Shown piece by piece: positions 55,101 through 60,800 of a stretch of DNA of 60,800 bases (within the stretch, counting starts at the first letter, position 1; every line of letters starts with the position of its first letter). This stretch comes from Syntrophothermus sp. DTU052. Lineage in GTDB: Bacteria > Bacillota > Syntrophomonadia > Syntrophomonadales > DTU052. The translations under genes were made by a program, and so were the position numbers. The notes under the pieces were generated by a model. It was not told the origin of the DNA, searched no databases, and was given only the letters and a program-made list of their open reading frames with translations. The stretch spans positions 1 through 60,800 of the forward strand of contig LFRU01000036.1 in the NCBI GenBank assembly GCA_001512495.1, given 5' to 3'.

Positions 55101-55129
55101 AAAGGACCGCAAGGCCGGTCCTTTTTTAT
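55101..55129 (+). terminator. Terminator after the SLH gene
   Basis: AAAGGACC (55101-55108) pairs with GGTCCTTT (55117-55124), followed by further Ts, 36 bp after the stop. Confidence 0.85.
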
Positions 55130-55225
55130 GTCACCCTGGTTCTGAATAACCGGCAGGCTCCGGTGAGCATGTGGAAAAGACTGCTCCCTTGTATCGTGTT
55201 TGATTAGTGGTGTTTTTACCCGGGC

Positions 55226-55237
55226 ATGATATACTGG
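55226..55237 (+). promoter_or_regulatory. Extended -10 promoter upstream of rsgA
   Basis: TGATATACT near 55226-55234 is an extended -10 (TG-n-TATACT) without a good -35. It would give a leader of about 135 nt before rsgA. Confidence 0.45.
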
Positions 55238-55267
55238 GTTCGTAACCAAAAAAGGAGGATGGTGTAT

Positions 55268-55355
55268 GTTGGAGATTGTAGGAGTCTTGAAACAGAGGCG
55301 TCAAATCAAGCCGTAGACTCCTCAGTTTTAACTGGGTTCTTCTACGGCGCAGAGC
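55268..55355 (+). mobile_element. Possible IS200/IS605 right-end remnant in the rsgA leader
   Basis: The segment folds into a hairpin GCCGTAG (55310-55316)/CTACGGC (55342-55348) enclosing CAGTT-TT-AACTG, and alternatively AGGAGTCT (55280-55287)/AGACTCCT (55315-55322). An open frame through it reads CRSLETEASNQAVDSSVLTG, resembling the tails of TnpB proteins and the right-end hairpins of IS605-type elements. No TnpB body remains. A native riboregulator of rsgA is the alternative. Confidence 0.35.
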
Positions 55356-55370
55356 TAAGGAGGAACCAAA

Positions 55371-56432
55371 TTGAATCTTACAGAATTGGGATGGGATTCC
55401 GCCTGGGATGAATTGTTACTGGCGGATTCCGACGTAGAATACGGCGTGGGTAGGGTATCCGCAGAACACAAACACCTGTACCGGGTGTTTACGGAGCAGG
55501 GTGAGACCCTGGCCCAGGTTTCAGGAAAATACCGTCATGATGCCCGCAGTCGCAGTGATTTTCCGGTGGTAGGGGACTGGGTGGTAATAACGTCGGGCTC
55601 TGACCAGGACCGCGCCATTATATGGGGGATTCTGCCCCGGCGGAACAAGTTTTCCCGCCAGGCGGCGGGAGAAAACGAGGAAGAGCAGGCCTTGGTTGCC
55701 AACATCGATGCCGTATTTATCGTCAGCTCGCTGAATCGAGACTTTAACCTGCGCAGAATGGAACGCTACCTGGTTCTGACCTGGGAAAGCGGGGTCAATC
55801 CGGTCATTGTTCTGAATAAGGCTGACCTGTGTGAGGATGTATATTCAAAAATTACCGAGATAAGCTCGATTGCTCCCGGTGTTCCTGTTCATGCGATCAG
55901 CTGTGAAACCGGCCAGGGACTTGATCAGCTCACACCGTATCTCGGAACCGGTAAAACCGTCGCCCTGCTGGGTTCGTCCGGGGTCGGCAAGTCGACCCTG
56001 CTGAACTGCCTGCTGGGTGAGTCGATTAAACGAACCGGTGCCGTGCGTTCACAGGATAGCCGGGGACGCCATACCACTACTCACCGGCAGATGCACCTGC
56101 TGCCCCGGGGCGGCCTCGTGATCGACACCCCCGGTTTGCGGGAGCTGAGGCTGTGGGGATCAGACGAGGGTATAAGCAGCACCTTTGAGGATATTGAGGA
56201 ATATAGCGTCCGGTGCCGGTTTAATGATTGCCGGCACCAGGGGGAGCCGGGTTGTGCGGTGATGGAGGCGCTGGAATCCGGTGTACTTGACTGGGCCCGG
56301 TACCAGAGCTATCTCAAGCTGCAAAAAGAAATGGCCTACATCTCCCGCAAGGAAAACCTCTTTGAGGCTTTGGAGGAAAAGGAGAAATGGAAGCAGATCC
56401 ATAAGGAGATCAAGCGCATCAAGAAACGTTAA
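55371..56432 (+). CDS. rsgA: Ribosome small-subunit GTPase RsgA
   Basis: Circularly permuted GTPase for late maturation of the 30S subunit. The 353 residues show an N-terminal OB-like part, the G4 motif VLNKADL near 140, then the P-loop LLGSSGVGKSTLLN near 201 and DTPGLREL. A C-terminal zinc finger (CRFNDCRHQGEPGC) completes the family pattern. TTG 55371 follows AAGGAGG. The long leader upstream contains structured repeats. A terminator follows at 56501. Confidence 0.96.
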   Translation: MNLTELGWDSAWDELLLADSDVEYGVGRVSAEHKHLYRVFTEQGETLAQVSGKYRHDARSRSDFPVVGDWVVITSGSDQDRAIIWGILPRRNKFSRQAAGENEEEQALVANIDAVFIVSSLNRDFNLRRMERYLVLTWESGVNPVIVLNKADLCEDVYSKITEISSIAPGVPVHAISCETGQGLDQLTPYLGTGKTVALLGSSGVGKSTLLNCLLGESIKRTGAVRSQDSRGRHTTTHRQMHLLPRGGLVIDTPGLRELRLWGSDEGISSTFEDIEEYSVRCRFNDCRHQGEPGCAVMEALESGVLDWARYQSYLKLQKEMAYISRKENLFEALEEKEKWKQIHKEIKRIKKR

Positions 56433-56500
56433 AGCCTTTATAATAGAGTAACGGGCAAACGGCTGTCACTCAGCCGACGGGGCGGAAGATCCGCCGAGCA

Positions 56501-56533
56501 GCGGGGATACTTGGTTAAGTACCCCGCTTATTT
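56501..56533 (+). terminator. Terminator after rsgA
   Basis: GCGGGGATACTT (56501-56512) pairs with AAGTACCCCGC (56517-56527) with one bulge, followed by TTATTTATT. The rest of the 401-bp gap 56433-56833 holds a smaller hairpin (GGCGGAAGATCCGCC, 56481-56495) and no supported gene. Confidence 0.85.
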
Positions 56534-56833
56534 ATTGGGATGGAAATAACAGATGGCCATCAGATTCTCGGCGATCAAAGAGCAACTCCATGAAAGGGCA
56601 GATAATACCAGGATTTATTTGAAACCTTCATGAAGCAGCAATCGTATTAATAATTGATAGAAAACGATTTGATCAATGATTATTTTACATTGTTTTACAT
56701 GGCTTACATGACGCCGGGAACTCGCCCCCAGGTAAGCGGAAAACTACCGGCCAACCGCAAAACTACGCCGTACATATTTGGTAAGCATGATGAACCAGTC
56801 AACATAGGTTACATCACAGAAAGGGGAACTGGC

Positions 56834-58333
56834 ATGGAACCGAACATGGTCAATCCGCATGAAAAGCCGGTAGCTATTCAACCCGTCCGAAGAAAACAAT
56901 ATTCAGCCGTCCTTTTTATATTTCTGCTGTTGATCATGGGCTGGTTGGGAGCCTATGTTTACTTCAAGGCAGAAACCAACCGTTTTTCGAACCTGCTGGA
57001 GCAGGGTGAATACAGCGAGGCCATTGATTATTACCGGCACGCAGCCGGCTTTCTTCCCGGAGGGAGTGAAAAGTGGTTAAAAGGGCGATTTGAAGGGGCT
57101 TTAGATGTCCGGTTGGAAGAAATGGTTGAGGATTACCTGTCCAACCGGGCGGATTACAGTGAGCTTTCGAGTTGCCTGAAAGCCGTCAGCCAGATGAGCC
57201 TGGCCCCGGCCCATCTGAAAAAATACCAGGCACTGGTAGAGGCGGAGCATGCCAGCCGGTTTAGTGACGAGCACCGGGCCATCTCCATAGTCGAGAAGGC
57301 TCTGGAAGATTACCCCGGGGACGCTCTGCTGGAGGCGCAACTGGCCCGGTACCGGAAAAGGGCGGCTGAGTTGGTGTTGTACGAAGGGCCGGTACAGCAT
57401 ATCTTCTTTCATCCGTTAATAGTCTATCCGGAGAAGGCCTTCGATGATGATCGGATGGCCCGGGGCTTAAACGAGTTTATGGTCACGGTCAGGGAGTTCA
57501 ACCGCATACTGGCATCATTGTACGAAAAGGGTTATATACTGATCGACATCCATGAGATATTTGAAGAGAGGACCAATAATGGCAGGACCGAACTGGTCAG
57601 GAAGGAGCTGTGGCTGCCGAAGAACAGGAAGCCGCTCATTCTGTCAATTGATGACCTGAATTTCTATCCCTACATGAAGGAAAACGGCATGAACCAAAAG
57701 CTGGTCCTTGACAGCGATGGCAATGTGGCCGCATATTTGATCAGCCCGGAGGGTGAGGAAATCACCGCCTACGACACGGAGATTGTTACCATCCTGGACA
57801 GATTTGTGGCCGAACACCCGGATTTCTCCTATAAGGGAGCCAAGGGTATCATTGCCCTGACCGGATTTAACGGGGTTTTGGGATACCAGACCAATGCCAT
57901 CAGTTCGCCTTCCTATGCTGCCGAAAAAGAACAGGCCTTGGCGGTAATTATGCGATTGCAGGAAACAGGCTGGTCGTTTGCCTCCCACGGGTACGGGCAC
58001 ATAGATACCGCCCGGCGCAGTCTGAGCGATCTTATAGAAGATACGGAAAAGTGGAAGGTTGAAGTAGAATCTTTGATTGGACCAACCGATGTATATATCT
58101 ATCCCTATGGCAGCACCGTGCCCACCACTGATCCGCGCTTTAAGTACCTGCAGCAAAGCGGATTCAGGGTTTTCTGTGGAGTTGGGCCGAGGGAGTACCT
58201 GAGATACTACCCGGATTCGTTGGTAATGGACCGCCGTCATATTGACGGGATTGCCTTCTGGCAGCAGCCTGAAACCTTGGTGGATCTTTTTACGGTAAGT
58301 GAGGTAATTGACCCGGTCAGACCGCCTTTATGA
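56834..58333 (+). CDS. Polysaccharide deacetylase family protein
   Basis: A membrane-anchored protein of 499 residues. A basic N-terminus is followed by one membrane helix (AVLFIFLLLIMGWLGAYVYF), a helical TPR-like stretch to about residue 190, then a NodB-type domain: LILSIDDLNFYPYMKENG in place of the usual TFDDG, and SHGYGHIDTARRS as the His-bearing metal motif. It may deacetylate wall or spore glycans. ATG 56834 is preferred because homologue-like content starts there; the frame is open back to 56654 but without a ribosome site. Confidence 0.85.
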   Translation: MEPNMVNPHEKPVAIQPVRRKQYSAVLFIFLLLIMGWLGAYVYFKAETNRFSNLLEQGEYSEAIDYYRHAAGFLPGGSEKWLKGRFEGALDVRLEEMVEDYLSNRADYSELSSCLKAVSQMSLAPAHLKKYQALVEAEHASRFSDEHRAISIVEKALEDYPGDALLEAQLARYRKRAAELVLYEGPVQHIFFHPLIVYPEKAFDDDRMARGLNEFMVTVREFNRILASLYEKGYILIDIHEIFEERTNNGRTELVRKELWLPKNRKPLILSIDDLNFYPYMKENGMNQKLVLDSDGNVAAYLISPEGEEITAYDTEIVTILDRFVAEHPDFSYKGAKGIIALTGFNGVLGYQTNAISSPSYAAEKEQALAVIMRLQETGWSFASHGYGHIDTARRSLSDLIEDTEKWKVEVESLIGPTDVYIYPYGSTVPTTDPRFKYLQQSGFRVFCGVGPREYLRYYPDSLVMDRRHIDGIAFWQQPETLVDLFTVSEVIDPVRPPL

Positions 58334-58388
58334 TAAGGCCACAAATTATTATTCCAACCGGCGGTGGACCGGACCGACAAGTAAGTGG

Positions 58389-58417
58389 CGGGGGGACGTT
58401 TGGTCAACATCCCCCCG
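58389..58417 (+). terminator. Hairpin after the deacetylase gene
   Basis: CGGGGGGA (58389-58396) pairs with TCCCCCCG (58410-58417) around a 13-nt loop, 55 bp after the stop. Confidence 0.65.
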
Positions 58418-58522
58418 TTGCCATATGGGGAAGTTGTGGAGTCAAACTAAACAGGATATATCATAATAAGTATAGAAATAATGGGCGGCCTATTTGGGCT
58501 GCAGGATTAAAAGAAAGAGGGC

Positions 58523-59923
58523 ATGGCGATGGAAAAGACGGTGGTGCGTCAACTGGTGCGGGACCCGGGCCGATATGTTGATAAGGAAGTGGAAATCAGC
58601 GGCTGGCTCAGAAGCAACCGGGATCAGAAATCATTTGGGTTCCTGTCCCTCAACGATGGGACCCATTTCAATACAGTACAGGTCGTTTACGAAAGGGATT
58701 CACTCGAGAATTTCGAGGAGATCGCCCGTTACCGGGTGGGCTCGGCGGTCACGGTGCGGGGAATCTTGGTAGAGACCCCGGATGCCAGACAGCCCTTCGA
58801 AATCAAAGCCCGGGAGATTGTCCTTGAGGGGGAGGCCCCTGAGGATTATCCTATTCAGCCCAAACGCCATACCCGTGAGTTCCTGCGGGAGGTTGCCCAT
58901 CTGAGACCGCGGACCAATCTCTTCTCGGCAGTGTTCCGCGTTCGGTCCCTGGCCGCTTATGCGGTGCACCAGTTCTTCCAGGAAAGAGGTTTTGTCTATG
59001 TGCATACACCGATTATTACTGCCAGTGATGCGGAGGGTGCCGGGGAGATGTTTCAGGTAACCACCCTGGAACCCCGTAGTCTACCCCTCAGCGATCAGGG
59101 GGAGGTAGACTTCACCCGGGATTTCTTCGGGCGCAAAACCAATCTTACTGTAAGCGGACAACTGGAGGCGGAAGCCTTTGCTTTGGCTTTTCGGGATGTA
59201 TACACTTTTGGCCCCACTTTTCGAGCGGAAAATTCCAACACGGCGCGGCATGCAGCCGAGTTCTGGATGATAGAGCCGGAAATGGCGTTTGCCGAGCTGC
59301 AGGATAATATGCGCATGGCGGAAGCAATGATAAAGTACGTTGTTGCCTATGTTATCGATAAGGCGCCGGAGGAAATGGACTTCTGCTTTCAATTCGTGGA
59401 CAAAGAATTGCGGGAACGCCTGCTTTCAGTGGTTGAGAAGGATTTTACCCAGGTTACCTACACCGAAGCAGTAGAAATCCTCCAAAGATCCGGGGAGAAC
59501 TTCGAATACCCCCCAAAATGGGGGGATGACCTGAAGACCGAGCACGAACGTTATCTGACGGAAAAAGTATTCAAAAGACCGGTGTTCGTAACTGACTATC
59601 CCCGCGATATCAAGGCCTTCTACATGAGGCAGAACGATGACGGAAAAACGGTAGCCGCCATGGATCTGCTTGTTCCCGGAGTTGGAGAACTAATTGGGGG
59701 CAGTCAGAGAGAGGAAAGATCTGACCTCCTGGAAAAGAGGATGGCGGAGATGGGAATTAATAAGGAAGATTTGTGGTGGTATCTTGAGCTCAGAAAATAC
59801 GGCGGTGTAAAGCATGCCGGATTCGGGGTGGGGTTTGAGCGGCTTATTATGTACCTGACCGGGGTGAGCAATATCAGGGATGTGATTCCGTTCCCCAGGA
59901 CTGTAAAATCCTGCGATTTCTAA
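58523..59923 (+). CDS. asnS: Asparaginyl-tRNA synthetase
   Basis: Class IIb aminoacyl-tRNA synthetase charging tRNA-Asn, 466 residues. The OB-fold anticodon domain comes first ([20 protein letters not shown]). Class II motif 2 appears as [20 protein letters not shown] and motif 3 as [15 protein letters not shown]. AsnRS rather than AspRS is indicated by its length and ending [19 protein letters not shown] 58523 (MAMEKTV) follows AAAGAGG. No T-box leader was recognised upstream. Confidence 0.96.
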   Translation: MAMEKTVVRQLVRDPGRYVDKEVEISGWLRSNRDQKSFGFLSLNDGTHFNTVQVVYERDSLENFEEIARYRVGSAVTVRGILVETPDARQPFEIKAREIVLEGEAPEDYPIQPKRHTREFLREVAHLRPRTNLFSAVFRVRSLAAYAVHQFFQERGFVYVHTPIITASDAEGAGEMFQVTTLEPRSLPLSDQGEVDFTRDFFGRKTNLTVSGQLEAEAFALAFRDVYTFGPTFRAENSNTARHAAEFWMIEPEMAFAELQDNMRMAEAMIKYVVAYVIDKAPEEMDFCFQFVDKELRERLLSVVEKDFTQVTYTEAVEILQRSGENFEYPPKWGDDLKTEHERYLTEKVFKRPVFVTDYPRDIKAFYMRQNDDGKTVAAMDLLVPGVGELIGGSQREERSDLLEKRMAEMGINKEDLWWYLELRKYGGVKHAGFGVGFERLIMYLTGVSNIRDVIPFPRTVKSCDF

Positions 59924-60045
59924 GCGACCGATCTTGAATACGGCAACGAGGATAAATTTGGTACTATTAGGTAAGGGATGACTCGCGAAAAGAGCCAACC
60001 CTTCTGGTAAAATGACATCAGAATGATTTTCAGGAGGCGGTGGCC

Positions 60046-60690
60046 ATGGGAGAGAGAATTGAATTCACCCGGAACTATTCCGACCTTAGTACCAATAAGG
60101 GATTTCAATTCGAGTTTTATTGTGATCGCTGCGGCAGTGGCTATCGAACTCGTTTTAAGCCATCCGTATCCGGCACCCTAACCGAGGTTTTGGATACGGC
60201 CGGCAGCCTGTTTGGCGGGATATTCAACAGTGCCGCCAATGTAGGTGAGCGGATGCGCTCAGCAACCTGGGAAAAGGCTCATGACGAGGCTTTTATGGAG
60301 GCGATGAGAGAACTCAAGCCCGATTTTATTCAGTGCCCGCGCTGTTCAAGCTGGGTTTGCAGGAAAAGTTGCTGGAATGTAAAAAAAGGATTGTGTAAAG
60401 AATGTGCTCCCGATATGGGGGTTGAGATGGCCGCAGCCCAGGCCAGCCGCTCGGTAGAAGAGGTTTGGGCTCACGCCGCTATGTCCGAGGAGGATAAGAA
60501 ACTGGCGGCTGGAAACTGGCGGGAGAATATTCGCGCCTCCTGTCCCGAATGTGAAGCACCATTGCAGAGCAATGCCAAGTTCTGCCCCGAGTGTGGAGCC
60601 CGGTTAAAAGCGAAGACCGAGTGCCCCAATTGTGGAGAAAAGTTTACTCCCGGCGCCAAGTTCTGTCCTGAATGCGGGCAGAAGTTATAG
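60046..60690 (+). CDS. Zinc-ribbon protein with three Cys clusters
   Basis: A 214-residue protein of unknown function. Near the N-terminus FYCDRCGSGYRTRFKP gives one ribbon half. The middle has CPRCSSWVCRKSCWN and CKECAPDM. The C-terminus is a double zinc ribbon (CPECEAPLQSNAKFCPECGA and CPNCGEKFTPGAKFCPECGQ). An Ala/Gly-rich segment (LFGGIFNSAANVGERM) may touch membranes. ATG 60046 is 8 nt after AGGAGG. Similar proteins occur beside membrane-stress genes, but the role is not known. Confidence 0.8.
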   Translation: MGERIEFTRNYSDLSTNKGFQFEFYCDRCGSGYRTRFKPSVSGTLTEVLDTAGSLFGGIFNSAANVGERMRSATWEKAHDEAFMEAMRELKPDFIQCPRCSSWVCRKSCWNVKKGLCKECAPDMGVEMAAAQASRSVEEVWAHAAMSEEDKKLAAGNWRENIRASCPECEAPLQSNAKFCPECGARLKAKTECPNCGEKFTPGAKFCPECGQKL

Positions 60691-60709
60691 CCGGGATGCC
60701 AAAATACAT

Positions 60710-60735
60710 AGACCGCCATCATTTGATGGCGGTCT
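60710..60735 (+). terminator. Hairpin after the zinc-ribbon gene
   Basis: AGACCGCCATCA (60710-60721) pairs perfectly with TGATGGCGGTCT (60724-60735), a 12-bp stem with a 2-nt loop. It ends 8 bp before the group II intron start. Confidence 0.75.
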
Positions 60736-60743
60736 CAGATTGC

Positions 60744-60800
60744 GTGCGCCCGGCATGGGTGCTGTCTATAGGGTGAAAGTCCCGAACGACGAAGGTAGCA
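60744..60800 (+). mobile_element. Group II intron, 5' end (truncated by window)
   Basis: The sequence from 60744 opens with GTGCGCCCGGCATGGGTGC. GCGCCC pairs with GGGTGC in domain I, followed by TATAGGGTGAAAGTCCCGAAC, a typical bacterial group II intron 5' end. The reverse transcriptase/maturase and 3' boundary lie outside the window. Insertion just 3' of a hairpin is typical of group IIC introns, but subclass cannot be fixed from 57 bases. Confidence 0.85.

Noticed and set aside
58334-58522. T-box leader upstream of asnS
   Set aside because: No specifier hairpin or the conserved T-box sequence was visible; only a terminator-like hairpin is present.

Overview
This 60.8 kb window holds the replication-origin region of a Gram-positive, endospore-forming anaerobe, most likely class Clostridia. 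The evidence is the order dnaA-dnaN-recF-remB-gyrB reading away from rpmH-rnpA-yidD-yidC-jag-mnmE-mnmG-rsmG-noc-soj-spo0J, together with yyaC, Soj/Spo0J, DUF4446, YybS, SLH and SCIFF genes. Rubredoxin, selenocysteine and radical-SAM functions point to an anaerobe of the Syntrophomonas/Desulfotomaculum type. That taxonomic call is an inference from gene content; no database search was run.

Layout. 1-5962 (minus strand): gyrB, remB, recF, dnaN, dnaA. 5963-6179: origin segment with a perfect DnaA box and a consensus promoter for rpmH. 6180-13209 (plus): ribosomal L34, RNase P, membrane insertion, tRNA modification and nucleoid occlusion genes. 13288-15606: a chemoreceptor with a zinc-binding CZB domain. 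15999-18393: soj-spo0J, followed by two parS sites bracketing about 770 bp with no recognisable gene. 18534-34819: a dispersed selenium region comprising a class V aminotransferase, selA, selB, tRNA-Sec, selD (itself a selenoprotein with an in-frame TGA) and yedF. These are interspersed with larC, cell-envelope genes (M23 peptidase, bactofilin), a lone LivF-type ATPase, a CBS-ACT protein, a three-module rubredoxin/4Fe-4S/CDGSH protein, CvpA and an M18 aminopeptidase. 34892-39676: DUF951, rpsF-ssb-rpsR behind a probable S6:S18 leader, a MazG-like gene, yybS, rplI and purA. 39679-41689: a promoter and three tRNA genes (the tRNA-Phe lacks its T loop), then the SCIFF peptide gene scfA and its radical SAM maturase scfB. 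41694-49981: split chromate transporter, LysM/G5/M23 peptidase, MA-type peptidase, murA, PAS histidine kinase, HtrA and RlmH. 50176-60690: an iron-sulfur flavoprotein operon, DUF134, MOSC, thioesterase, a 58-residue winged-helix protein, an SLH protein, RsgA, a polysaccharide deacetylase, AsnS and a zinc-ribbon protein. The right edge cuts into the 5' end of a group II intron.

How the genes work together. The two arms diverge from the origin and combine initiation (DnaA, DnaN, GyrB) with origin segregation (Soj, Spo0J, parS) and division control (Noc). SelD makes selenophosphate, SelA charges the tRNA, tRNA-Sec decodes UGA and SelB delivers it. SelD is the only Sec-containing product seen here, so the other selenoproteins must lie elsewhere. 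Several real genes are short or interrupted and easily missed: rpmH (6180-6314), selD (33198-34250), scfA (40023-40160) and the winged-helix gene (54076-54252).

The items most worth checking are the T-loop-deleted tRNA-Phe, the rubredoxin-4Fe-4S-CDGSH fusion, the parS-flanked orphan segment, the 18-bp perfect dyad before the DUF134 gene, and the group II intron lying just 3' of a hairpin. I found no CRISPR array, prophage or defence island, and nothing I can confidently call an entirely new system.
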